Of a DNA stretch of 64,000 nt, positions 16,037 through 23,452 are shown one piece after another (within the stretch, counting starts at the first letter, position 1; each line of letters starts with the position of its first letter). The stretch spans positions 1 to 64,000 of IMG/VR virus record IMGVR_UViG_3300031999_001882; one strand, 5' to 3'. A program made the position numbers and the translations under genes. Below the pieces are notes generated by a model that worked only from the letters and a program-made list of their open reading frames with translations, did no database searches and was not told the DNA's origin. The stretch comes from a virus.

Positions 16037-16398
16037 ACGGCTTGCTGAGCGATAACCTCCGACGCTGGTATTGACTCCGAAACATCCACCTGCGCGTTTT
16101 CCTCGGCGTGCGCCTTGCCGATAATAAGAATCTTCTCGACCGCCTCTTGCGCGATATCGCCCTTTTTTGCCAAACGATTACCGACTCGCTGAGTCGTCCA
16201 TTTCTCGCGCATCATTAACGACGCTTTGTGCCGACGATACGGAGTCCAAAACTTTTGTCGTCGAGCCTTGCGTCTTTCCGTCAATGCCTGCTGTCTCTGC
16301 TCAGGCGTTTTTTTGAAGTGATACGCCCTTTTTGCCGTCAATCCATCCGTCTTGCGAACATACCCGAAGCGTTCCAGAACTCTGCCAATTAAGCCCAT
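16033..16398 (-). CDS. basic hypothetical protein, 121 aa
   Basis: GGAGGAACTT precedes the ATG. Residues 15-75 are very rich in Arg and Lys (PEQRQQALTERRKARRQKFW), suggesting nucleic-acid contact. The rest is helical and acidic. No family recognised. Confidence 0.65.
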   Translation of the reverse strand: MGLIGRVLERFGYVRKTDGLTAKRAYHFKKTPEQRQQALTERRKARRQKFWTPYRRHKASLMMREKWTTQRVGNRLAKKGDIAQEAVEKILIIGKAHAEENAQVDVSESIPASEVIAQQAV

Positions 16399-16430
16399 AA
16401 GTTCCTCCGATTTCAGATTTCATAACAGCC

Positions 16431-16757
16431 TCAACTTCGAGACTTTTTCTTTTTGCGCTTCTTCTCAGCCTTTCGACGTTCATACTCCTCAAGATATCTG
16501 AGCTGTTCCTGATCTTCAATCTCCTGCTTCTCTTTGTCGTACTTGTCCCACTCTGCACCGCGCTTCGTGAGAAATAAATTCCAAAGCTTAATAACGACGG
16601 CAACATAGAGATAAATCAGGCATAAAACAAGGAGAACCCATTGACCAACGTCATAAGCTGTCGGATGATCGCTGGCAAAGTCTTGCAACATCTGAATGAC
16701 AGCCCAGCTCTGGACTCCGACAAAACAACTTGGTGGCGCAAACGCCGCCCACTCCAT
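16431..16757 (-). CDS. membrane protein with charged cytoplasmic tail, 108 aa
   Basis: Residues 38-62 form one transmembrane helix (VGQWVLLVLCLIYLYVAVVI) and the last 45 residues are a charged helix ending in a Lys/Arg run. The start at 16757 lies just after the previous stop; an internal Met at residue 23 is possible. Function unknown. Confidence 0.6.
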   Translation of the reverse strand: MEWAAFAPPSCFVGVQSWAVIQMLQDFASDHPTAYDVGQWVLLVLCLIYLYVAVVIKLWNLFLTKRGAEWDKYDKEKQEIEDQEQLRYLEEYERRKAEKKRKKKKSRS

Positions 16758-16758
16758 C

Positions 16759-16998
16759 TCAAGTACGGAATACCAATATGCGATTCTTCGTCGTATAAAT
16801 TTTGAAGCACATCATGGCCTCTCGTCCTTCCTTGCTGGCCGCATTCAGCCTGTTAATGGCCGAGGCCGCCGCAAACTCATTCATGGCTTGGCGGTTATGA
16901 TCTTTGATCTTGATGCTGAACACAGGAGGGAACACCGATCCTGCCGGGGCTTCGATGATGATATCGCCGCTCCCGAAATACTTGTCGCTCTTTTTCAT
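16759..16998 (-). CDS. hypothetical protein, 79 aa
   Basis: ATGA-coupled to the HAD phosphatase gene, with GGAG 8 bases upstream. A small alpha/beta protein (GDIIIEAPAG, FSIKIKDHNRQAMNEF). Not recognised. Confidence 0.6.
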   Translation of the reverse strand: MKKSDKYFGSGDIIIEAPAGSVFPPVFSIKIKDHNRQAMNEFAAASAINRLNAASKEGREAMMCFKIYTTKNRILVFRT

Positions 16999-17474
16999 TT
17001 TTCAGGCTCCTTTTCGGTTTTCTTATATTCAGGCCAATCGGCGCATTGCAGGCACGTCACGCCCTCGGCCCTCCACATATCAATGACTCTTTTTCGATCA
17101 TCGACGACGAACAAAATCTTTTCTGGACCACCGTTATCCCAGAGCCACTTGCGCTTGAGTTCCTGATCCGGGGTATTGTCCTTCTCATCCTCGCGGAGCA
17201 AGAACAGCTTTTCGTAATGCACGCCATTGTCTGCCAGCCACTTCTTTGTCACGTCCTTGAGCGTCTTAGGTCGGGCGCTGACGATCCAGACCGGAACCCG
17301 GTAATGACCCTGAACGCTGTTGATGAGAACTCTGCACCAATCGTTAATTTCATCGTCCTTAGCCCGTGCATAAAATTCGTCGAACTGCTTGCTGTCTTGC
17401 CGAACCAAGTGAACCCGATGCCCTACGTTCGCCAGCGTCCCATCCAAATCACACACCACAGCTTTGAAACTCAT
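16995..17474 (-). CDS. HAD phosphatase, polynucleotide kinase 3'-phosphatase-like
   Basis: A 159-residue HAD-superfamily protein: VCDLDGT (7-13) with nucleophile and acid/base aspartates, WIVSARP (motif II) and FVVDDRKRV (motif IV). Loop order and length match the C-terminal 3'-phosphatase domain of T4-type polynucleotide kinase, which removes 3' phosphates from nicked RNA or DNA. There is no kinase P-loop, so it is a stand-alone phosphatase. It could help repair host-cut tRNA; no RNA ligase was seen in this window. Confidence 0.78.
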   Translation of the reverse strand: MSFKAVVCDLDGTLANVGHRVHLVRQDSKQFDEFYARAKDDEINDWCRVLINSVQGHYRVPVWIVSARPKTLKDVTKKWLADNGVHYEKLFLLREDEKDNTPDQELKRKWLWDNGGPEKILFVVDDRKRVIDMWRAEGVTCLQCADWPEYKKTEKEPEK

Positions 17475-17626
17475 TTGCCATTGCCCTCCGCCGCCTGATA
17501 GTTACCGATGGAGAGCGACGGTTGGTTGTATTTGAAGCTCACGACCATACCCACCAACACGCACAGCACCGTCCACAGCATCAAAACCAATACCCAAAAA
17601 GCTCCCTTGTAAAACCCTTCCGGCAT
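17471..17626 (-). CDS. small membrane protein, 51 aa
   Basis: From ATG 17626 (TAATG overlap with the previous micro-gene, GGAAG upstream) it encodes a helix FWVLVLMLWTVLCVLVGMVV spanning residues 9-28 and a short polar tail. One of two adjacent membrane peptides; role unknown. Confidence 0.6.
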   Translation of the reverse strand: MPEGFYKGAFWVLVLMLWTVLCVLVGMVVSFKYNQPSLSIGNYQAAEGNGK

Positions 17627-17721
17627 TACGACTTCCGCCCAAAAATTTCGCTCAGCGCTTCCAGAGCAAACACGATGATGAAAAACGTCATCCACGGATG
17701 GGCAAAGCACCACTCTTTCAT
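17626..17721 (-). CDS. membrane micropeptide (31 codons)
   Basis: MKEWCFAHPWMTFFIIVFAL starts a 31-residue peptide with one hydrophobic helix and a basic end. It overlaps both neighbours (TAATG after, TGATATG before), fitting a real coupled gene. Short peptides of the pattern HPWxTFF occur in phages without known function. Confidence 0.55.
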   Translation of the reverse strand: MKEWCFAHPWMTFFIIVFALEALSEIFGRKS

Positions 17722-17722
17722 A

Positions 17723-17998
17723 TCACCCTGCCTCACCCAGAAGGGCATGAGACTGTCCGTAAACAGGCTGGCATCGCTCGACGTGAAACAGAATGTCCTC
17801 CTCAGCCTCGCGCCACAGCCTATGAGCGTCCTCGGTCATAAAGAACTCGCCATTGGCCTTGTAAGACCGCTCCCAGCGACACCTCAAGCAGACATATTTG
17901 TTGTAGGGCGACGCTTCGGGAGCGTCCTCCGGCGCAGGCCAGCCATTCGGCGAACCATTCACATGGTCAATCGGATATTCAATGCCGCGAATCTTCAT
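17723..17998 (-). CDS. hypothetical protein with CLRC zinc site, 91 aa
   Basis: The ATG at 17998 overlaps the HNH gene stop as ATGA. The product has CLRCRWE near residue 37 and HVERCQP near residue 72, a likely zinc-binding set. Not recognised. Confidence 0.6.
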   Translation of the reverse strand: MKIRGIEYPIDHVNGSPNGWPAPEDAPEASPYNKYVCLRCRWERSYKANGEFFMTEDAHRLWREAEEDILFHVERCQPVYGQSHALLGEAG

Positions 17999-18387
17999 AA
18001 GATCGCTAACGCCTTCCTTTTCCGCCATCTGGTCACGCGACCAACTGCGGCAGTTCGACACTCATCACATCGGCATCCGCCGTTATATCCAAGAACACCA
18101 TGCCGCCAAGCTCCCCATCCGCCAAATCCATTGTCGTCATTCGTCTTTTTTCGATGACACTCCCGACAAAGCGGCTGGCACTTAGAAAGCTCGGCCTCTC
18201 TTTTTTCCTTAGATAATGACCAAATGCGATGGCTCACCTTTAACTTTGGATCAATGTGATCGACCTGTAAATCATTCCAAGAACCACAAGTCCGACAAGG
18301 ACCGTTTTCCGACAACCAAAGACGATGCAACTCACGTTGCCTTTGATTTTGATACTCACGCTGTTTCTCTTTATTCTTGTATGGCAT
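17995..18387 (-). CDS. HNH endonuclease
   Basis: A 130-residue protein with a basic N-terminus, CRTCG (31-35), VDHIDP (42-47, the first His of HNH) and LCRECHRKK (73-81), a compact zinc-supported HNH core. A second CRCDEC follows. It lies immediately 3' of the tRNA-Met gene, a typical site for a homing endonuclease. Weak ribosome-binding site. Confidence 0.75.
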   Translation of the reverse strand: MPYKNKEKQREYQNQRQRELHRLWLSENGPCRTCGSWNDLQVDHIDPKLKVSHRIWSLSKEKREAELSKCQPLCRECHRKKTNDDNGFGGWGAWRHGVLGYNGGCRCDECRTAAVGRVTRWRKRKALAIL

Positions 18388-18400
18388 CGTCTAAAAATCG

Positions 18401-18472
18401 TTGCAGGGACGCGAATCGAACGCGCTTAGTCGTGGTTATGAGCCACGTTCGATACCTCACCGACCCCCTGCG
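18401..18472 (-). tRNA. tRNA-Met(CAT), initiator-like
   Basis: A 72-base cloverleaf. Acceptor strands CGCAGGG and CCCTGCA pair except for a C1-A72 mismatch, with discriminator A. The D arm TCGG/TCGA has a GG-bearing loop. The anticodon arm CGTGG-CTCATAA-CCACG has anticodon CAT, and the T arm GCGCG-TTCGATT-CGCGT is standard. CCA is not encoded. The C1-A72 mismatch is a hallmark of bacterial initiator tRNA, but only two of the three usual G-C pairs at the base of the anticodon stem are present. Initiator is favoured over elongator Met or Ile2, not certain. Confidence 0.85.
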
Positions 18473-18477
18473 ATCAA

Positions 18478-18714
18478 TCACGTCTTTTTGTCCTTCACAA
18501 TCGCATCGGCAATCTTCTGCCGCATCACATTCTCAACCATTTCCTCCGCCTCTTGGCGGGCGATCTCCTGAATCATCTGCCCAAACAGCGTCAGATCGGC
18601 TCCCAACACATACAGCTCCTCGGTGCGCGTCGAGTGAAGCTTGTTCGGCTCATCGCTCTTGAGACGCTTGAGCACATAATCCAGAAGCCGAGTAATCTCA
18701 GCAAGGTCCATCAC
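18478..18714 (-). CDS. small helical protein, 78 aa
   Basis: All-helical (ITRLLDYVLKRLK, MIQEIARQEAEEMVENVMRQ) and soluble, with a weak ribosome-binding site. It lies between the tRNA and an HNH protein. Function unknown. Confidence 0.6.
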   Translation of the reverse strand: MMDLAEITRLLDYVLKRLKSDEPNKLHSTRTEELYVLGADLTLFGQMIQEIARQEAEEMVENVMRQKIADAIVKDKKT

Positions 18715-18729
18715 GCGCCGCTTTGTCTG

Positions 18730-19215
18730 TCAGGCACGAATCACCTCACCAGCTCTGGCCTTGGCATAGACCTTTATCTTCTCGACCAGAGGGATGTTAT
18801 CGGCCTGCTTGTTGCACTCCTCATGGGCCAGAGCAAAATTGTCCATATGATTCGGACCGCCTTTGTGAAACGACACCAGATGCTCCACGGTCATATCGTC
18901 CTGCGGCATAGGCTTGGCACAGAAAAAGCACAGGTCGCCATCACGTTGTAACAGCGCCGACTTCATTCGGATCGTGGATGACCGCGACCCGGTAGTGATC
19001 CCCATACCCAGCCGCTTCCCGGCCCGAAACGCCTGCAAACATTCCTCGGCAAAGCCATTGGCCGTCAGCACCCCGTTCTTACGTTCATAGATAACGTGCG
19101 TGCCGCCCTGCGCCCGGAAGCGCACTAGCTCAAACGGATTAGTTGGCGACAGCACCTCGGCTCCTTGCCGCATCAACCAGCTATTCATCTCAGCCTGCAT
19201 CTTCTTGAACGCCAT
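18730..19215 (-). CDS. HNH nuclease domain protein
   Basis: A 161-residue protein. The N-terminal half (HVIYERKNGVLTANG) is a separate small domain. The C-terminal half has CFFCAKPM, TVEHLVSFHKGG and HEECNKQ, an HNH zinc nuclease as found in phage-encoded and restriction-like enzymes. Unlike the homing enzymes here it does not overlap neighbours much, so it may be a resident function such as packaging-associated cleavage or host DNA attack. Confidence 0.75.
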   Translation of the reverse strand: MAFKKMQAEMNSWLMRQGAEVLSPTNPFELVRFRAQGGTHVIYERKNGVLTANGFAEECLQAFRAGKRLGMGITTGSRSSTIRMKSALLQRDGDLCFFCAKPMPQDDMTVEHLVSFHKGGPNHMDNFALAHEECNKQADNIPLVEKIKVYAKARAGEVIRA

Positions 19216-19223
19216 GCGCTACC

Positions 19224-19664
19224 TCACTCCTTCCCAGACCCCAAGAGTCCAAAGTTTTTCTTCTCCTGTAATTCGTAGATGGTCTGCCCGCTATGCGTCA
19301 CGACATAGGGCAGGAACACTTCTTGAATCTTGACCATGCTCGTCTCGACCAAAGCGAGCTGAGCCTGCACCCATCTGAGAATCTGCCGCCATGCCACGCG
19401 CCGCGCCCACAGTTCCAGCGTATCGTCGTAGCGCGGCCTGCGCCCGTTGTCCTTGAGCATCTGCTCAATGAACTCCCAGCGACACGGAAGCCGGAACGGG
19501 ATGTCCCGGCCATTGACGGTATATTGAAAAGATACCGCCGACACCTTCTTGCCGTCAAACTCCAAGAGCACCGCCTTGGCTCCGTGCTGGGCCAAGATCA
19601 TCTGGATTTCGCCCACCGTGCGCTCCGGGGCAATCCTCGTTGTCTCCATGAAAAATGTCGCCAT
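19224..19664 (-). CDS. conserved phage protein, 146 aa
   Basis: The pattern TVGEIQMILAQHGAKAVLLEFDG, then IPFRLPC, VAWRQILRWVQAQLALVET and EVFLPYVV, recurs in many phage genomes as a protein without assigned function. Alpha/beta N-terminal half, helical C-terminal half. It overlaps the next gene by one base. Confidence 0.75.
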   Translation of the reverse strand: MATFFMETTRIAPERTVGEIQMILAQHGAKAVLLEFDGKKVSAVSFQYTVNGRDIPFRLPCRWEFIEQMLKDNGRRPRYDDTLELWARRVAWRQILRWVQAQLALVETSMVKIQEVFLPYVVTHSGQTIYELQEKKNFGLLGSGKE

Positions 19665-19897
19665 TAAGCTGTTCCTTGACGAACCTGAATGCGCTTCAAC
19701 TCATTGACCTCACGCGCCGCCCAGACTTCAAAACACCTGCCGCAATTCGGATCAACAACATCGTGCATGGCACACCGAGCTGGCTCAAACCAAGGCTCGC
19801 TCGATGGATGCCTCCACGGAGGGGGCGCTCCCTTAATAAGCGGCTCACATTGGCACGGAGATCGAAAATTATCCTTGTTAATAGGAATTTTTTTCAT
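19664..19897 (-). CDS. hypothetical protein with Cys cluster, 77 aa
   Basis: From ATG 19897 it encodes MKKIPINKDNF and then scattered Cys pairs (CQCEP, CAMHDVVDPNCGRC), suggesting zinc binding. Pro/Trp-rich centre. Unknown. Confidence 0.6.
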   Translation of the reverse strand: MKKIPINKDNFRSPCQCEPLIKGAPPPWRHPSSEPWFEPARCAMHDVVDPNCGRCFEVWAAREVNELKRIQVRQGTA

Positions 19898-20015
19898 CTT
19901 CAATCACTCGCCGCCTCTGCGTCTTTGTCCGGGGTTCCAGCACCCGGCGCGACTGCTTGCCTGTGGTCTTAGCGCTGTTGCCGACCCGTGCATCCGTGCA
20001 CAGGTTACACCGCAC
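19878..20015 (-). CDS. possible small basic protein with CNLC (45 codons)
   Basis: Fills the gap between 19897 and 20005. GTG 20015 gives a 45-residue basic product with CNLC at 3-6 and several Arg/Lys runs. It overlaps both neighbours in other frames. No clear ribosome-binding site, so the call is tentative. Confidence 0.35.
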   Translation of the reverse strand: MRCNLCTDARVGNSAKTTGKQSRRVLEPRTKTQRRRVIEDEKNSY

Positions 20016-20559
20016 CTGTCTTTTTGGCTTCCGCCGCTTGTAATTCACAAGACCTCATCGCGTCCTGATAGTTGAAATGCTCACCATTAAAATCCCAAAT
20101 CTTAACCCAAGGCTCCTCGTACCATAAAACTCTGCCGTCGTACATCACCACATATTTTTGAATCTCTAACTGACCTTCACAAAAATCAACACCCCTGTTC
20201 GATATACGCCACAATCCAGAGCGCTTTTTCTTTGCATCGTCTGGATTTGGCGCTTCTTCAATAAGCCCATAAAACGCAGGACGCAAAAAATCTCTGGACA
20301 TCAAAATCTGCGGATCATATTTAAGAATCTCAGTCACATGAATGAACCGCGATGTGCTCTTGCGAATACGGTACAAAACCATCAAAAATCGGCACACATT
20401 TTCAGAAAAACAATACCTGTACCTTTTTGCAAATTGTCCACAACAAGGACATCCATGACCAGTCGATAGTTTTTCAAAAAGCCAATGACGAGCATCTTCC
20501 AAGCGCATATCTGGGAAAACAGTTGGAAGCGTACTTTCGCAATCGCCTTTCTCGCTCAT
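20005..20559 (-). CDS. hypothetical protein with CPCC motif, 184 aa
   Basis: ATG 20559 overlaps the upstream stop as ATGA. Residues 35-55 hold GHGCPCCGQFAKRYRYC, a possible zinc site. The middle (KYDPQILMSRDF, RPAFYGLIEEA, SGLWRISNRG) looks like a winged-helix fold, so DNA binding is possible. The C-terminal half is beta-rich. Not recognised. Confidence 0.65.
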   Translation of the reverse strand: MSEKGDCESTLPTVFPDMRLEDARHWLFEKLSTGHGCPCCGQFAKRYRYCFSENVCRFLMVLYRIRKSTSRFIHVTEILKYDPQILMSRDFLRPAFYGLIEEAPNPDDAKKKRSGLWRISNRGVDFCEGQLEIQKYVVMYDGRVLWYEEPWVKIWDFNGEHFNYQDAMRSCELQAAEAKKTGAV

Positions 20560-20837
20560 TGACACATCTCCGCAATTTCCTTCGTCGAGAATCGCCGCTT
20601 ACGCCCCTGCGACTTCATTAAGAGCCGCAGGACCAAGATCATCTGCTTCATCGACAGAATTCCCAGCACGCGCATCGACCGAACGCCCCAATCGAGCACG
20701 TCCAATTCCTTGTCGAATTTCTTTTTCAATTCGTGCTGACTCAGGATATAGGACCGAAGCCGACCATCACCAAGGTCGATCCCTCTGATCTTCCCGGTCT
20801 TAGGGTTGAAGCTGATCGACCACGTTGGATGCTTCAT
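20556..20837 (-). CDS. hypothetical protein, 93 aa
   Basis: A run of six G upstream of ATG 20837 gives a strong ribosome-binding site. Helical with a basic C-terminus (MLLM-type helix, then KSQGRKRRFSTKEIAEM) that looks like the start of a helix-turn-helix. Unknown. Confidence 0.65.
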   Translation of the reverse strand: MKHPTWSISFNPKTGKIRGIDLGDGRLRSYILSQHELKKKFDKELDVLDWGVRSMRVLGILSMKQMILVLRLLMKSQGRKRRFSTKEIAEMCQ

Positions 20838-20840
20838 TGT

Positions 20841-21050
20841 TTATTTCCCCCCGTCAATCGGATGAGGCCGCCCATCAAACAGCACTCGAAAAGCGTACTG
20901 CCCGCACAGGCATTGATTGAACCGGAAGTGCGTGCACCCGCAGGAAAACGGAGCTGGGTCCGCAAAATACTCAGCCACCGCCAGCGCATCGCCATAGCGC
21001 GGGCGCTTGGTCCCATCCAACTCACGCTGGTCGAACGCTTCACTTATCAA
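20841..21050 (-). CDS. small Cys-rich protein, 69 aa
   Basis: TTG 21050 overlaps the previous gene by 11 bases. The second half (FSCGCTHFRFNQCLCGQYAF) is a probable zinc-binding fold. A second frame of equal length exists here, but this one has the structured Cys pattern and better composition. Confidence 0.55.
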   Translation of the reverse strand: MISEAFDQRELDGTKRPRYGDALAVAEYFADPAPFSCGCTHFRFNQCLCGQYAFRVLFDGRPHPIDGGK

Positions 21051-21273
21051 GCTCGTCTCTCAAAATCCGCCGCAACCCTACAATGATATCGACGACGGCG
21101 GTGGTTGGCGCGTACAGTCCGTCCTTCTTCATGCGCCGGGCCAAGCTTTTCAAAAACTGCATCTCGATACTCGAAAAGCTGGCACTCCGAAACATGAAAA
21201 ACATATTGCGCCGTTTGAGCCATTGAATCCTCTTGAGTCGGCCTTCGTGCCGCTTTGCTGTGGTCAGCCCCAT
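21040..21273 (-). CDS. basic helical protein, 77 aa
   Basis: Coupled to the previous gene as TAATG. Rich in Arg/Lys in its first half, helical throughout, and ends in VVDIIVGLRRILRDELDK. Unknown. Confidence 0.6.
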   Translation of the reverse strand: MGLTTAKRHEGRLKRIQWLKRRNMFFMFRSASFSSIEMQFLKSLARRMKKDGLYAPTTAVVDIIVGLRRILRDELDK

Positions 21274-21689
21274 TATCGACGCGCCATCCCGGTCTGCTGG
21301 CGCAACTGCTCGTTCTCAATGCTCAGCACCCGGACCTTCTCGCGCAGTTCGGCAATGATCTTGTCCTTGGTCGGCGGCTTCTCATATTTATTAGGAAGCT
21401 CGCTCGTCACATCCCAGAGAATCCCCCTATGGCCCGTCGCGCCCCATGTCGAAACCCCCACCTCGCACGCCACGCCCAGCTCCCGGCACTCGGTCAACCG
21501 AGCGCACACCGATCCTTTCACAACCGTGTGGCCCTGCCGGATGGATTGCATATGCTCAAAGACATCGCCGCCCGTCAAAGGCCCGTGCTTAAACAGAATT
21601 TCATAGACGAGGAACCGCGCATCCGACAGGAGGCCGCCTTCTTTAATTTTCAGATAAGCTTCTTTGCTGGTGTTCCGTGTCATCGGCAT
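21273..21689 (-). CDS. winged-helix protein, 138 aa
   Basis: Starts MPMTRNTSKEAY at 21689 with GGAGG 8 bases upstream. Residues 15-95 form a winged-helix domain (DARFLVYEILFKHGPLTGGD, ARLTECRELGVA, GHRGILWDV), and the C-terminus is a coiled coil (LREKVRVLSIENEQLRQQ). A DNA-binding regulator or replication accessory protein is likely; the target is not visible. Confidence 0.7.
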   Translation of the reverse strand: MPMTRNTSKEAYLKIKEGGLLSDARFLVYEILFKHGPLTGGDVFEHMQSIRQGHTVVKGSVCARLTECRELGVACEVGVSTWGATGHRGILWDVTSELPNKYEKPPTKDKIIAELREKVRVLSIENEQLRQQTGMARR

Positions 21690-22036
21690 AGTCTTAACCT
21701 CCACCGAGCCGTCTCATCCCACAGGCGCGGCGCACGCTCATAGCCCTGCGCGAGCTGGGCGGCGATCCGTGTTCTTATGTCATGGATGGCTTGATTGATT
21801 TTGGAATGGCGAATAATTTTGCGCTGGCGATAAACGATCTTGGGCTTGTGGCCGTGTCCGAAAGATTGGAGATAAACTTTTCCCCACTCGATCCGAAGCC
21901 ACCACAGAAAGCGGCTGATCCGCCAATACTTACTGCTGTAACCACATTGATTGCCGAGATTCGTACCGATCAGTTGATAGGTGCGGTAGGGTTTTTCTTG
22001 AACGACCAAGACAGGACCGCGACGTTTCGTTTCCAT
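21680..22036 (-). CDS. basic hypothetical protein, 118 aa
   Basis: AGGAG lies 6 bases before ATG 22036. Strongly basic, with aromatic-rich strands (GYSSKYWRISRFLWWLRIEW) and a helical tail. It is the first gene downstream of the 0.8-kb noncoding region on the minus strand. Unknown. Confidence 0.6.
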   Translation of the reverse strand: METKRRGPVLVVQEKPYRTYQLIGTNLGNQCGYSSKYWRISRFLWWLRIEWGKVYLQSFGHGHKPKIVYRQRKIIRHSKINQAIHDIRTRIAAQLAQGYERAPRLWDETARWRLRLCR

Positions 22037-22310
22037 AAACTGCTCCTATTATTTTCGCTCTTTTCCGTGCATCTGTCCAGACATATTGAAACTCAAAAAA
22101 AAGGACCGCTAACTCAGGCCAACTCCATACAACACCAGCTAACTCAGGCTAAGTCAAAATCTCAGGGCAGACTCCACCCCTTAATGATCCATCTCAGCCA
22201 CGACCTCTTTCTCAGCGCTTCGTCCCGAAAGATCGGACTCAGGCAATGACTGATCCCGAAGGGACGGCTTATTTCTCGACGGTAACTTTTTTCTTCGACG
22301 ACAGCTCCTT

Positions 22311-22380
22311 CCCGAAGGCTCGGACCCGAAGGGTCTTTCCCGAAGGATCGGACCCGATGAGTCTGACCCGAAGGGGCGGA
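22311..22380. repeat. 14-bp tandem repeat, five units
   Basis: CCCGAAGG-type units start at 22311, 22325, 22339, 22353 (variant CCCGATGA) and 22367, exactly 14 bp apart; further copies lie at 22255 and (variant) 22224. Each unit can fold as a short hairpin with a GAA (or UUC) loop. They could be iterons or tandem RNA hairpins. Confidence 0.85.
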
Positions 22381-22392
22381 CTCAAAGGGTCA

Positions 22393-22423
22393 TTTCCCGC
22401 CGTTGGCCGTTTCCCGCCGTTGG
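22393..22423. repeat. 17-bp direct repeat pair
   Basis: TTTCCCGCCGTTGG occurs at 22393-22406 and 22410-22423, a 17-bp period, directly beside the 14-bp tandem array. Confidence 0.8.
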
Positions 22424-22843
22424 TCGTGAGACGTTACCCGGAATTCCGAGATTCACGGTGTTGGGCTTCCAGCCGTTGTTGTTGAAGAAGCCCAACGCCG
22501 GGGCTGTCACCCGCGAGCGGTGTTTGCGAGCGGGTGTAATGAGATAGACCAACATGAGCAAAGCAATAGCTGAGGGTCTGGGAGATGAGAGTATCCCCGC
22601 CCGAATTTTGTTCCGAAATGAGTCCATTGGCTCAACGATGACGACGATTGCGAGTTTTAGGCCAGCGTTTCAACTAAGCCACTCACGCGCTTGGGTTACC
22701 GGGCTTCAAGGTTCGACCTTGTAAAGTCGTTTGTTCGATTGAGGCCCCTAGCAGGAACACCCTGCGTCCATCCTCAATGCCGGATTTCCACGGTTCGTCA
22801 GACCGCACCAGCTCTGTGACGAGCTGACTCGGAAACTACATCC

Positions 22844-23452
22844 TCAAGCGGCGGTTAAGTAGTACCGCTTGAAAAATCCATTGCCCTTCTTGGTCCGCGA
22901 GGGCTTGCGCCACATATCCAAATTGCTCATCGCAAACGGAAGCCTCTGCCATCCTGCCTGCTTGAGAAGTTCCTGCCAGCCCGGATTGAAAATGGGCGCA
23001 AAAATGAATAGGCCGCCGTGCTCTAAGGTGTGTGTCACATCCGCCAACCAACGCACCGCCTTGAGCTTATCCGTGGCCCCGGCGCGAAACCAATAGACCA
23101 TGTGAAAGACCTCTGACTTGAACGGCATTCGCCCCGGCTCGCCAATGGCGTGATACCCACTTGAAGGTCCGGGGTCATCCGCCGTCCATAGTCCGAACGC
23201 ATTGATATCGTTCGCCCGCGAGCGCTGGACAAAGAAATCCTCTCCATCAATCACCAAAATCCGATATTTAGGCTCAGGGAAGCCCAGCCGAGTCAGCACC
23301 CACCGAAATGCGCTCATTTCCCCATCTGTGAACCCAAACGCGAAAAAGACCGGGACAGGCGGCAAAACCTTCTCTTGGAAGGGTGCGAGGCTCACGGAAA
23401 CGGCCTTTTCCGGGCCTAAAAGAGTCGCCAAGGCCACCAGCGCCCAGATCAA
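22844..23452 (-). CDS. exported protein with degenerate methyltransferase-like fold, 202 aa
   Basis: TTG 23452 overlaps the previous stop (TTTGA), with AGAGG 8 bases upstream. The first 20 residues (MIWALVALATLLG) look like a signal or anchor helix. The rest has a methyltransferase-like topology (MPFKSEVFHMVYW, LEHGGLFIFAP, WQELLKQAGWQRLPF) but no glycine-rich SAM motif. Probably not a classic methylase; function unknown. Confidence 0.6.
   Translation of the reverse strand: MIWALVALATLLGPEKAVSVSLAPFQEKVLPPVPVFFAFGFTDGEMSAFRWVLTRLGFPEPKYRILVIDGEDFFVQRSRANDINAFGLWTADDPGPSSGYHAIGEPGRMPFKSEVFHMVYWFRAGATDKLKAVRWLADVTHTLEHGGLFIFAPIFNPGWQELLKQAGWQRLPFAMSNLDMWRKPSRTKKGNGFFKRYYLTAA

Larger units (their letters stand above)
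22037..22843 (-). ncRNA. candidate large structured noncoding RNA
   Basis: No convincing gene lies in this 0.8 kb. Read on the minus strand it holds many perfect hairpins: CAGCTC/GAGCTG (22809-22826), ATTGAGG/CCTCAAT (22738-22778) enclosing GCAGG/CCTGC, CAAGGT/ACCTTG with a 3-base loop (22707-22721), CACCCGC/GCGGGTG (22508-22536), GTTGGGCTTC/GAAGCCCAAC (22460-22496) and CGTGA/TCACG (22425-22457). A run of CCUUCGGG hairpins follows (22224-22374), and the region ends near a U8 tract (22095-22102). Size and layout recall the large phage RNAs GOLLD and ROOL, but identity is not shown. A replication origin is the main alternative. Confidence 0.5.

Noticed and set aside
20834-21043. A second 69-residue frame over 20841-21050
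   Set aside because: It is Arg/Ser/Trp-rich with no pattern, while the overlapping frame has an ordered Cys-rich domain.
22224-22380. A CRISPR array
   Set aside because: Units are 14 bp with 6-bp variable parts and no spacers of 25-40 bp; no cas genes are present.
22246-22627. Frames of about 80 codons on both strands inside the 0.8-kb noncoding region
   Set aside because: They are low-complexity, follow the repeat array and lack ribosome-binding sites; the DNA is better explained by hairpins and tandem repeats.
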